Shown here one piece after another: positions 1-6,284 of a stretch of 6,995 nucleotides of DNA (position 1 is the stretch's first letter; every line of letters begins with the position of its first letter). Both the position numbers and the translations under genes were made by a program. This stretch comes from Solirubrobacterales bacterium (lineage in GTDB: Bacteria; Actinomycetota; Thermoleophilia; Solirubrobacterales; Solirubrobacteraceae): the NCBI GenBank assembly GCA_003157595.1, contig PMKB01000336.1, positions 1 to 6,995 on the forward strand, read 5' to 3'. The notes under the pieces were generated by a model, which did not search any database, was not told where the DNA came from, and worked only from the letters and a program-made list of their open reading frames with translations.

Positions 1-72
1 AGCGGCAAGACCGGGCCGAGCGGCAAGACCGGGCCGAGCGGCAAGACGGGGCCGAGCGGCACCACCGGGGCA
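1..72 (+). repeat. 18-bp tandem repeat encoding Gly-X-Y triplets
   Basis: The unit agcggcaagaccgggccg occurs at 1-18 and 19-36, then at 37-54 with one mismatch, and at 55-72 as a degenerate copy. It is in frame with the downstream dacB catalytic domain and encodes SGKTGP repeated, which reads as Gly-Lys-Thr/Gly-Pro-Ser collagen-like triplets. The array probably continues upstream of the window. Near-identical copies suggest recent expansion or contraction by slippage or recombination. Confidence 0.9.
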
Positions 73-1281
73 ACCGGGCATGGTCGACCGCTTCCGGCAT
101 CCGAGGTCGCGCATCTGCGCAGCGTGATGACCAAGGCGATGAAGCCGCTCGGCGGCCACTCGGGCGCCTATGTCGTGGATCTCGCAAACGGCGAGGTGCT
201 GTTCGACGACGACGGCTCGGTCCCGCGCAACCCGGCATCGGTCGAGAAGCTCTACACGCTCGCCACCGCGCTTGACCGGTTCGGCCTGAACGCAACGATG
301 CAGACGAACGTCTACGGCGACGGCACGCTCGAGCCGGACGGCCTGTTCGTAGGCAATCTCTACCTGCGCGGCGGCGGCGACCCGACGTTCGGCGACGCTA
401 CGTTCATCAAGGCCAACTACGGCAGCGGAACCAGCGTCCAGGCGCTCGCGAAGCTGCTGATCGCCACGACGCATGTGCGCAAGGTGAAGGGATCGATCAT
501 CGGCGATGAGTCCTACTTCGACAGCCGCCGCGGTGGTCCCTCGACCAATTACGGCGTCGACCCCAACCTCGTCGGCGCGCTCAGCGCGCTGGCCTTCGAT
601 CGCGGCGAGAGCGGATCGCTGGGCTCGCCGGCCGCCGACGCCGCATTCCAGCTGGCCGGCACCCTGCGCCGCGACGGCGTCGTCGTCACCGGTCGTTCGC
701 GTGCGGGGCTGACGGACCTGTTCGCGTCAAAGCTCCTGGTCAGGATCGACTCGCCGCCGATGACGACACTGGCGAAGCTCACCGCGCTGCCGTCTGATGA
801 CTTCTTCGCGGAGATGCTGCTCAAAGCGCTGGGTGCCCGCTTCGGCGCCGGGGGCACGACCGCGGCCGGCGCGGCGGTCGTGTCGCAGTTCCTCGCCGGG
901 TTGCATCTGACGCCCGCGGTCGTCGACGGCTCGGGGCTCTCGCGGTCAGACCGCACCAGCCCGCTCGACGTAGTCACGCTGCTGCGCGACCTCAGTCCCG
1001 GCGGGACCACCTCGCTGCAGGGCGTCGGGACGGCGCTGCGCGCGGCGCTGCCCGTGGTCAGCCAGAGCGGCACACTTCAGTTGCGCATGCACCACACCGC
1101 CGCGTCCGGTCACTGCATGGCCAAGACCGGCACGCTGAGCAACGCCTCCGATCTCGCCGGATGGTGCAACGGGGTCTTCGCCTTCGCGTTCCTGATGAAC
1201 CACGTCAACATCACCGCGGCGCAGGCGGCGCAGGATCAGATGACGATCGCGCTCGCCAAGCTCAAGCTCCCAGCAGCTTGA
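1..1281 (+). CDS. dacB: D-alanyl-D-alanine carboxypeptidase/endopeptidase, PBP4 (DacB) family S13, 5'-partial, with collagen-like N-terminal segment
   Basis: Penicillin-binding serine peptidase that trims or cleaves D-Ala-containing peptidoglycan peptides outside the membrane. The frame is open from base 1, so the gene starts upstream. A GTG at 124 is an unlikely start because the helix leading into the conserved SGAYVVDL strand begins before it. Counting residues from codon 124, the catalytic SxxK is SVEK at 39-42 (238-249), the second motif is SDD at 224-226 (793-801, normally SxN), DGSGLSR lies at 268-274, and KTG is at 334-336 (1123-1131). The second-to-third motif spacing (110) matches E. 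coli PBP4 (about 111). SxxK to SxN is 185 against about 244 there, so the inserted domains are shorter. Visible residues 2-28 (bases 4-84) form nine Gly-X-Y triplets before the catalytic domain, probably an extended extracellular linker; any signal peptide is out of view. The gene ends convergently with ligA, overlapping it by 20 bp. Confidence 0.9.
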   Translation, partial: SGKTGPSGKTGPSGKTGPSGTTGATGHGRPLPASEVAHLRSVMTKAMKPLGGHSGAYVVDLANGEVLFDDDGSVPRNPASVEKLYTLATALDRFGLNATMQTNVYGDGTLEPDGLFVGNLYLRGGGDPTFGDATFIKANYGSGTSVQALAKLLIATTHVRKVKGSIIGDESYFDSRRGGPSTNYGVDPNLVGALSALAFDRGESGSLGSPAADAAFQLAGTLRRDGVVVTGRSRAGLTDLFASKLLVRIDSPPMTTLAKLTALPSDDFFAEMLLKALGARFGAGGTTAAGAAVVSQFLAGLHLTPAVVDGSGLSRSDRTSPLDVVTLLRDLSPGGTTSLQGVGTALRAALPVVSQSGTLQLRMHHTAASGHCMAKTGTLSNASDLAGWCNGVFAFAFLMNHVNITAAQAAQDQMTIALAKLKLPAA

Positions 1282-1283
1282 GC
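1260..1283. terminator. Perfect inverted repeat across the dacB/ligA stop codons, candidate bidirectional terminator
   Basis: Arms gctcaagct (1260-1268) and agcttgagc (1275-1283) are exact reverse complements with a 6-base loop. The dacB stop (tga, 1279-1281) and the ligA stop (tca on plus, 1262-1264) occupy mirror positions in the arms. The location at the meeting point of convergent genes fits a shared terminator. There is no clear T-tract on either side (only two T's follow on the minus strand), so intrinsic termination is an inference. RNA stabilisation or collision damping are alternatives. Confidence 0.5.
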
Positions 1284-3283
1284 AACCCGGCTTCGTCGAT
1301 CACGGTGACGCCCAGCCGCTCGGCCTTCGCCAGCTTGGAGCCGGCGCTGTCGCCGGCGACGAGGTAGTCGGTCTTCCGCGACACCGCGCTGGCGACCCGG
1401 CCGCCCGCGGCCTGGATCAGCTCGGTCGCCGCCTCGCGCGTCAGCGTCGGCAGGGTGCCGGTCAGGACGAACCCCAGACCCGCGAGCGGCCCCTCCGCCG
1501 GTGGCGGCCCGTCCTCCTCGAAACGCAGGCCGGCGGTGCGCAGGCGGCTAATCAGCTCGCGGTGCGCCGGATCCGCGAGCTGCTCGGCGATCGTCGCAGC
1601 CATCTTCGGACCAACGCCCGGGGTCTGTTCGATCTCCGCCGGCGTGGCCGCCAGCAGCGCGTCGATGTGGCGAAACTGTGCCGCCACGTTGCGAGCGGTG
1701 ACCTCGCCGACCTCCTCGATGCCGATCGCGAACAGCACCCGCGCGAAGGGCCGGCGCCGCGAAGCTTCGATCGCCGCGAGCAGCCGCTTCGCCGAGATCT
1801 CGGCAAAACCGTCGAGCTCGAGCAGCTGGTCCTCGCGCAGCGCGTAGAGATCGACGGCGCTGCGCACCAAACCGCGTTCGAGCAGCACCCCGACCTGCTT
1901 CTCGCCGAGGCCGTCGATGTCCATCGCGCCGCGCGAGACGAAGTGGCGCAGCAGCTGCCATTGGCGTCCCGGGCACTCGCGGTTGGGGCAGTGCGTGAAC
2001 ACTGCGCCCGCCGGCTTGACGGTCGGCGTCGCGCAGATCGGGCATCGCGACGGCACCCGCACCGGCGGGCGCCGGTCGGGGTTCTCGAGCGCGTGCGGCG
2101 CCGGCGAGACGACCTGGGGGATCACGTCGCCGGCGCGCAACACGATCACCTCGTCGCCTTCGCGCAGATCCTTGCGCGCAAGGTCCTCCTCGTTGTGAAG
2201 CGTCGCCATGCGAACTGTCACGCCACCGACGCGAACCGGCTCGAGCTCGGCGAACGGGTGCAGGTCGCCGAACTTGCCAACGTTCCAATGCACCGCGATC
2301 AGCCGCGTCTTCGCCGTCGTCGGCGGGAACTTCCAGGCCACCGCCCAGCGAGGGTCGCGACCGACGGCGCCGAGACGGCGTTGCAGCTCGAAGTCCGAGA
2401 CCTTCACGACCACGCCGTCGATCTCGAAGTCGAGCGCTCCACGCCGGCGCTGCCACTCCAGGCACTGCGTGACCACCGCCTCCTCCTCGTCGAGGATCAC
2501 GATCTCGTGGCTGACGGGGAAGCCATGCTCGCGCAGCCACGCCAGCACCTCCCACTGGTCGGTCAGCTCGAGCCCCTCGACGGCGCCGATTGCGTAGGCC
2601 CACATCGACAGTGGGCGCTGGGCGCTCAGCGCCGGGTCGAGCTGGCGGATCGTGCCCGCCGCCGAGTTGCGCGGGTTCATGAACGTCGAGAGGCCCTGCT
2701 CCGCGCGCCGCTCGTTGAGCGCCTGAAAGTCCGGCAGCGAGATGTAGATCTCGCCGCGCACCTCGAGCAGCGCCGGCGCGCCGTCGATCTGGCGCGGGAT
2801 CTGCGCGATCGTGCGCAGGTTGTGCGTGACGTCCTCGCCGATCTCGCCGTTGCCCCGGGTCGCGCCGCGCTCGAGCACCCCGTCGCGGTAGATCAGCGAC
2901 ACGGCCAGCCCGTCGATCTTCGGCTCGCAGACGAAGCGGAAGCGGGGATTCTCGATGCCCTCGCGCGCGAGGTGCGTGCGCATCCGCGCGACCCAGGCGC
3001 GCAGCTCCTCCTCTGAGCGGACGTTTGCCAGCGAGAGCATCGGCTGACGGTGCACGACCTTTTCGAGCCGCTCGACCGGGGCGCCGCCGGGCCGCTGGGT
3101 GGGGGAGTCGGTGGTGACGAGCTCGGGGTGTGCCGCCTCGATCTCGACCAGCTCGCGGTAGAGCGTGTCGTACTCCTCGTCGCCGATCTCGGGGTCGTCC
3201 TCGACGTAGTAGCGCTGCGAGTGGTACGCGAGCTGCTCGCGCAGCTCGGCGGCACGCGCGTCCGGATCGGGGCGCCCGCTCAC
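1262..3283 (-). CDS. ligA: NAD-dependent DNA ligase LigA
   Basis: Seals nicks between Okazaki fragments and in repair, using NAD+ to form a ligase-AMP intermediate. At 673 aa it matches the family (E. coli 671). Visible domains in order: domain Ia with HSQRYYVEDD near 21-30; the adenylation domain with nucleotidyl-lysine motif KIDG at 122-125, EIDGVVVK at 287-294 and WKFP at 317-320; the OB fold around 335-395; a zinc finger with Cys414, Cys417, Cys432 and Cys437; helix-hairpin-helix repeats about 445-580; and a C-terminal BRCT domain from about 595 (GFVLTGTL at 604-611). All catalytic motifs look intact. The GTG start overlaps the surE stop in a GTGA tetranucleotide (3280-3283). No strong Shine-Dalgarno sequence precedes it, which points to translation coupled to surE. 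The 3' end overlaps dacB by 20 bp, tail to tail. Confidence 0.98.
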   Translation of the reverse strand: MSGRPDPDARAAELREQLAYHSQRYYVEDDPEIGDEEYDTLYRELVEIEAAHPELVTTDSPTQRPGGAPVERLEKVVHRQPMLSLANVRSEEELRAWVARMRTHLAREGIENPRFRFVCEPKIDGLAVSLIYRDGVLERGATRGNGEIGEDVTHNLRTIAQIPRQIDGAPALLEVRGEIYISLPDFQALNERRAEQGLSTFMNPRNSAAGTIRQLDPALSAQRPLSMWAYAIGAVEGLELTDQWEVLAWLREHGFPVSHEIVILDEEEAVVTQCLEWQRRRGALDFEIDGVVVKVSDFELQRRLGAVGRDPRWAVAWKFPPTTAKTRLIAVHWNVGKFGDLHPFAELEPVRVGGVTVRMATLHNEEDLARKDLREGDEVIVLRAGDVIPQVVSPAPHALENPDRRPPVRVPSRCPICATPTVKPAGAVFTHCPNRECPGRQWQLLRHFVSRGAMDIDGLGEKQVGVLLERGLVRSAVDLYALREDQLLELDGFAEISAKRLLAAIEASRRRPFARVLFAIGIEEVGEVTARNVAAQFRHIDALLAATPAEIEQTPGVGPKMAATIAEQLADPAHRELISRLRTAGLRFEEDGPPPAEGPLAGLGFVLTGTLPTLTREAATELIQAAGGRVASAVSRKTDYLVAGDSAGSKLAKAERLGVTVIDEAGLLKLLGA

Positions 3284-4080
3284 GTCGCGAGCAGCCGGCC
3301 GAGATCTAGGCGCTCGAGCGCGGCGATGCCGGGGCGATCGGTGAGATCGAAGTGCAACGGGGTGAGCGCGATCCGCCCGCGAGCGAGCGCGTCGAGGTCG
3401 CTGCCGTGCTCGTCCTCGTAGCCCGGCGCGGTTCCGTAGATCCAGTAGCGCCGGCCGCCCTCCTCCTCGCTCTCGAGCCGCAGCTCGTCCCGGTAGACGC
3501 GCTTGCCCAGATGGGTCACCGACACGCCCTCCGGCGTGCGCCCCGGCACGTTGATGTTCAGCAGCGTCGCCGGCGGCAGCGGCGAGTCCACCAGCGACTC
3601 CACCAGGCGTGCCACGAACGTCGCGGCGAGCGCGAAGTCGTAGTTGCCGGTCACGCTGAAGTCCATCTCGCCGTCGCGCGACTGTTGCGAGACGGCGATC
3701 CCGGGAACGCCCAGGATCAGCCCTTCGAGCGCCGCCGCGACCGTCCCGGAGTAGGTGATGTCATCGCCGAGGTTCGCGCCGTGGTTGATCCCCGAGACGA
3801 CCAGGTCGGCCTGGAATCCATCGACCAGGCCGAGGTTCGCCAGCCGCACGCAGTCGACCGGCGTGCCGTCGGTCGCGAAGCCGACGCTCCCGTCGTCGAA
3901 CGGAACCTCCGTCACCCACAGCGGCCGCCGCGTGGTGATCGATCGGGCCATCGCCGAGCGGTTCGCGTCAGGCGCGATCACGATCAGCCGCACGTCATCG
4001 ATCGCCGCGAGCGCGCCGCGCAGCGCCTGCAGCCCGGCGGCCTCGATGCCGTCGTCGTTGGTCAGCAGGACGTCGCGCAC
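3280..4080 (-). CDS. surE: 5'/3'-nucleotidase SurE
   Basis: Metal-dependent phosphatase that removes phosphate from nucleoside 5'- or 3'-monophosphates, and in some species shortens polyphosphate; cytoplasmic. The 266-aa product is slightly longer than E. coli SurE (253). The N-terminal NDDG motif at 8-11 gives the metal-binding aspartates Asp9 and Asp10. NRSAMARSIT (40-49) supplies Ser42, and SGINHGAN (96-103) supplies Asn99, followed by the conserved SGTVAAALEG at 111-120. The GTG start is fixed because the codon immediately upstream in frame is a TGA (4081-4083). No good ribosome-binding site is visible. A 52-bp gap separates it from the truA stop upstream, and its own stop overlaps the ligA start by 4 bp, so truA, surE and ligA may be co-transcribed. 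No pcm or rpoS neighbour, unlike the proteobacterial surE context. Confidence 0.97.
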   Translation of the reverse strand: MRDVLLTNDDGIEAAGLQALRGALAAIDDVRLIVIAPDANRSAMARSITTRRPLWVTEVPFDDGSVGFATDGTPVDCVRLANLGLVDGFQADLVVSGINHGANLGDDITYSGTVAAALEGLILGVPGIAVSQQSRDGEMDFSVTGNYDFALAATFVARLVESLVDSPLPPATLLNINVPGRTPEGVSVTHLGKRVYRDELRLESEEEGGRRYWIYGTAPGYEDEHGSDLDALARGRIALTPLHFDLTDRPGIAALERLDLGRLLAT

Positions 4081-4132
4081 TCAGCCAGGATATTCCGGCG
4101 TGCGGCCACGACGCAGCGATCACGTGCGCCGC

Positions 4133-4903
4133 TCACGCGTAGGAGACGCGCGCGAGGTAGAGACCGTGCGGAGCCAGCGTCGGCCCGGCGTCACTGCGCG
4201 GAGCACCCCTGAGCAGCGCCTCGAAATCCTCGATCCGGCGCCGTCCGCGCGCCACCTCGAGCATCGTGCCGACCAGCGCGCGGTTCATCTGGCGCATGAA
4301 GCTGTCGGCCTCGATCCAGAACTCGAGCAGCTCGCCGTGCTGCTCCCAGCGGGCGTCGATGACGTCGCGCTCAAAGCGCACGTGCTCGGTCTCGGTCGGA
4401 GTGAAAGCCGTGAAGCGGTGTGTGCCGACCAGCGCCGCAGCGCAGGCGCGCAGCGCGGCGGCGTCGATCCGTCCTGGAGCCCACAGTGCGCGCCCGTGCT
4501 CGAACGGCGAGCGCACCGGGCCGGTGAGGATGCGGTAGCAGTAGGTCCTGCTGCGCGCGCTGCGGCGCGCGTCGAACCCCGGCCGTGCCGGCTCGCTCGC
4601 AAGCACCGCCACATCGGCGGGCAGCAGCCCGTTCAGCCGGCGCGGGTCGATCGCCTCGTGACTGTAGCTCGCGACCTGCCCCCAGGCGTGCACGCCCCGG
4701 TCTGTGCGGCCCGCGACGCTGACCACCAGCGGCTCGCCGAGGATCTGTTCGATCGCCCGCTCGAGCACCTCCTGGACCGTGCGCTGGCCCGGCTGGCGCG
4801 CCCAGCCGGCGAACTGCGAGCCGTCGTAGGCGAGCGTGAGCTGGGTGGTGAAGGCGGACTGCGTTCCGGGGGAACGCAATTCGGGGCTGGGTGTGGGGTT
4901 CAC
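4133..4903 (-). CDS. truA: tRNA pseudouridine(38-40) synthase TruA
   Basis: Converts uridines 38-40 in the anticodon stem-loop of many tRNAs to pseudouridine. The 256-aa product carries YDGSQFAGW at 26-34, the catalytic Asp68 in GRTDRGVHA (65-73), the FDARRSARSRTYCYRI region at 110-125, and the C-terminal AGPTLAPHGLYL at 239-250, all typical of the family. The start is uncertain. GTG at 4903 adds about 20 residues before the conserved core and has no Shine-Dalgarno match. The only other in-frame option before the core is TTG at codon 9 (4877-4879), also without one. The start region lies between two perfect small hairpins (4920-4934 and 4860-4878). truA often follows rplQ directly in bacterial genomes; here a collagen-like gene lies between them, 37 bp upstream. 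Confidence 0.96.
   Translation of the reverse strand: MNPTPSPELRSPGTQSAFTTQLTLAYDGSQFAGWARQPGQRTVQEVLERAIEQILGEPLVVSVAGRTDRGVHAWGQVASYSHEAIDPRRLNGLLPADVAVLASEPARPGFDARRSARSRTYCYRILTGPVRSPFEHGRALWAPGRIDAAALRACAAALVGTHRFTAFTPTETEHVRFERDVIDARWEQHGELLEFWIEADSFMRQMNRALVGTMLEVARGRRRIEDFEALLRGAPRSDAGPTLAPHGLYLARVSYA
4860..4878. other. Perfect 8-bp inverted repeat inside the truA 5' coding region
   Basis: Arms tgcgttcc (4860-4867) and ggaacgca (4871-4878) enclose the 3-base loop ggg. It starts about 25 nt downstream of the assumed truA GTG start and overlaps the alternative TTG start. No T-tract follows on the minus strand. It could be an RNA hairpin affecting truA translation, a protein-binding dyad, or chance in GC-rich coding sequence. 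It does not match an SOS box I recognise. Confidence 0.4.
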
Positions 4904-4919
4904 GAGGCGTTGGACAATA

Positions 4920-4934
4920 GGACGCGGTGCGTCC
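4920..4934 (-). terminator. Short GC hairpin between the collagen-like gene and truA, weak terminator candidate
   Basis: In minus-strand sense, GGACGC and GCGTCC pair perfectly (6 bp) around the loop ACC, followed by TATTGT, a weak T-rich stretch. It lies 8 bp beyond the stop of the collagen-like gene and 16 bp before the truA GTG. It may end or attenuate transcription of the collagen-like gene into truA, or affect access to the truA start. The short stem and poor U-run keep confidence low. Confidence 0.35.
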
Positions 4935-4942
4935 CGGAGAGG

Positions 4943-6007
4943 TCAGCTGCAGTCGGCGCTCGCCGTCGCAAAATTGGAAAGCCAGTCGCCAGGGCAGTTC
5001 GCAGTACCCGATACGCTTGCGACGACCCCGGGGATCTGCGACCCCCCGACATCCAGCGTGTCGCCCGGCGCGACGAAGAACCCGCCGACGCCGTCGAGCG
5101 TGCTGGCCTCGATCCTCACCGTGGCCGAAGATCCGACCACGTCGACCGGGTAGGCAGCCGAGCCGCCGGTCGCCTGGAGCGTTGCGTCGGTCGTGAGGGT
5201 CGCCGACTCCGCGAAGAGTCCGGCCGACTGGCTGGAAGCCGCGTTGTCGAAGGCGCTGTAGCTGCCCCCGTCGATGCGAACGGCGTTCTGCGTTTCGATG
5301 CCGCGGGCGAAGCTGCCCGGCTCCGCTGTCGTTGCGGTCGCGGTGACGTTGACCAGGGGCATCGTCGGGCCGTTGGCAAGCACTGCGGTGGCGGCGGAGC
5401 CGCCGTCGGCGGTTGCAGTCAGGTCGCGCAGACCGCCGCTGGTGTCGATCGCCTCGGCGCTGCCGCCGCCGTTGGTGTCGGTGACGGTGAGCTGGCGGAT
5501 CTCGGTGTCGGCGGCTGCGGCGAGCGTGACCGGGCCCTCGCCCTCAATCGTCGTGACCTCCTCGCCGGAGCCCTGCACGTCGACGTGGGAGGGGACGTTC
5601 AGCCGCGTGGCGCCGAGGTCGTAGACGCCAGGCTCGATCCAGACGAGGTAGGGGCTGGACCCTGCAGCGCCGGCGATCCCGCCGACCGCGGCGAGCAGCA
5701 GCGCACCGTTGGCGGTGGGGCCGTCGCCGCTCGGGCTGACGACGATCGTGCGCAGGAACGAGTCCGCGCTCGAGCCCGTCGCGCCCGGCGCTCCGGCCGC
5801 TCCCGCCGGCCCGGCAACACCGCTCAGACCCCGCGGGCCCTGGGATCCCTTGGCTCCGCGTGGGCCGCGCGGGCCGCGCGGGCCGACCTTCGTGCTTGCG
5901 TGCTGCTTCGCGGCGCGGGAGCCCGCCACGCCCTGGGCCAGTGCCGGACCGGCAACCACGGCCACGGTCAGCAAAACGGCGATCGCGTAGGTCTTGTTGC
6001 GCGGCAT
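4943..6007 (-). CDS. Secreted collagen-like repeat protein with right-handed beta-helix-like domain, function unknown
   Basis: Predicted exported protein of 354 aa. ATG at 6007 is chosen over in-frame ATGs at 6034 and 6028 because AAGGGGG (6013-6019) lies 5 nt upstream and the product then opens with a compact signal peptide: basic MPRNK, hydrophobic core 8-20, ALA at 22-24, cleavage before Gln25. Residues 42-77 form twelve unbroken Gly-X-Y triplets, the early ones mostly GPR. From about 85 comes a Gly/Ala/Thr/Val-rich region with IEPGVYDLG (124-132) and DVQGSGEEVTTI (143-154), followed by loosely repeated short strands such as LTATADGG and VTATATTA. This is the pattern of pectate-lyase/pectinesterase-like parallel beta-helices, but I see no catalytic residues. 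Two Cys (338, 353) at the C-terminus could form a disulfide. It resembles, from memory, uncharacterised bacterial collagen-like proteins. A surface structural or adhesive role is a guess. It lies between rplQ and truA. Confidence 0.85.
   Translation of the reverse strand: MPRNKTYAIAVLLTVAVVAGPALAQGVAGSRAAKQHASTKVGPRGPRGPRGAKGSQGPRGLSGVAGPAGAAGAPGATGSSADSFLRTIVVSPSGDGPTANGALLLAAVGGIAGAAGSSPYLVWIEPGVYDLGATRLNVPSHVDVQGSGEEVTTIEGEGPVTLAAAADTEIRQLTVTDTNGGGSAEAIDTSGGLRDLTATADGGSAATAVLANGPTMPLVNVTATATTAEPGSFARGIETQNAVRIDGGSYSAFDNAASSQSAGLFAESATLTTDATLQATGGSAAYPVDVVGSSATVRIEASTLDGVGGFFVAPGDTLDVGGSQIPGVVASVSGTANCPGDWLSNFATASADCS
5862..5884 (-). repeat. 9-bp tandem repeat within the collagen-like coding region
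   Basis: On the plus strand gggccgcgc is present at 5862-5870 and 5871-5879, then a partial gggcc at 5880-5884. On the coding strand this gives the run of GPR triplets that starts the collagen-like segment. The remaining triplets to about 5777 are more diverged at DNA level. Such short repeats are prone to slippage in units of one Gly-X-Y triplet, which keeps the frame. Confidence 0.7.
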
Positions 6008-6012
6008 CCTTG

Positions 6013-6019
6013 CCCCCTT
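6013..6019 (-). promoter_or_regulatory. Ribosome binding site deciding the start of the collagen-like gene
   Basis: Minus-strand AAGGGGG lies 5 nt before the ATG at 6007. It is a better match to the anti-Shine-Dalgarno than anything before the upstream in-frame ATGs at 6034 and 6028. The placement also gives a normal-length signal peptide. It is the clearest Shine-Dalgarno candidate I see in the window. Confidence 0.6.
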
Positions 6020-6126
6020 CGTTGTCATGGCCATGACCGCGTGCCGATCGTAATCGACCTCCGGCTCGGTGCCTGGGGGGAAATGGACCCACGAGCAGAG
6101 GCTCAGCGCCAGCCGCGCTGCGCCAG

Positions 6127-6155
6127 ATGATCAACTGCATGCGCCCGCGTGTCCA
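6127..6155 (-). promoter_or_regulatory. Candidate sigma70-type promoter for the collagen-like gene
   Basis: Minus-strand TGGACA (6150-6155; five of six to TTGACA) and GATCAT (6127-6132; four of six to TATAAT) are separated by exactly 17 bp. A start near 6120 would give a 5' leader of about 110 nt. A second, weaker -10-like TACGAT lies at 6047-6052 without a convincing -35. Chance matches are common, but the position, downstream of hairpins after rplQ and upstream of a gene with its own Shine-Dalgarno, makes an independent promoter plausible. Confidence 0.35.
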
Positions 6156-6221
6156 CGTCATCGGACGGCGGGTGGAGAAAATCGAGCGGGAGGAGCACCG
6201 ACCGACCGTACCCCTCCGGCG

Positions 6222-6240
6222 CGCTGCGGTGAACGCAGCG
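6222..6240 (-). terminator. Second hairpin downstream of rplQ
   Basis: Arms cgctgcg (6222-6228) and cgcagcg (6234-6240) form a perfect 7-bp stem with a 5-base loop. It lies about 47 bp beyond the rplQ stop, after the first hairpin. No T-tract follows on the minus strand, so it is either a U-tract-less terminator, a 3'-end stabilising structure, or chance in GC-rich spacer. Confidence 0.35.
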
Positions 6241-6253
6241 GACTGCGCACCCA

Positions 6254-6284
6254 GGCGAGCGGCGGCGAAAGCCGCAGCCTCGCC
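6254..6284 (-). terminator. Hairpin immediately downstream of rplQ, candidate end of the rpoA-rplQ operon
   Basis: Outer arms ggcgag (6254-6259) and ctcgcc (6279-6284) pair. After a small internal loop, gcggc (6262-6266) pairs with gccgc (6271-6275) around a 4-base loop. It begins 2 bp after the rplQ stop. There is no T-tract, so it is not a classical intrinsic terminator, but the position favours a role in ending or protecting the alpha-operon transcript. Confidence 0.45.

Noticed and set aside
1..72. CRISPR-like or regulatory repeat array at the left edge
   Set aside because: The units are directly adjacent with no spacers, are 18 bp (a multiple of three), and stay in frame with dacB as Gly-X-Y triplets, so they are coding.
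124..126. GTG at 124 as the start of dacB
   Set aside because: The frame is open to base 1, the helix before the first conserved strand begins upstream of it, and a signal peptide would be missing; the real start is outside the window.
1548..2603. 351-codon minus-strand frame overlapping ligA in another frame
   Set aside because: Strongly Arg/Gly/Ala-biased, without motifs; an out-of-frame shadow of ligA.
1562..3016. 484-codon plus-strand frame antisense to ligA
   Set aside because: Composition is Arg/His/Ala/Leu-rich, with no domain signature, and ligA on the minus strand is complete with every family motif.
4860..4878. SOS/LexA operator
   Set aside because: The gttcc...ggaac dyad does not fit the actinobacterial or Bacillus LexA consensus I know and lies inside truA coding sequence.
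6026..6034. ATG at 6034 or 6028 as the start of the collagen-like gene
   Set aside because: No Shine-Dalgarno precedes them and they would put nine or seven extra residues before a normal signal peptide; ATG at 6007 has AAGGGGG at 5 nt.
3755..6130. Long open frame on the plus strand (791 codons) antisense to surE, truA and the collagen-like gene
   Set aside because: Its product is Arg/Ala/Gly-rich with no recognisable motif and crosses three genes that are clearly coding on the other strand. Long antisense frames are expected in high-GC DNA.
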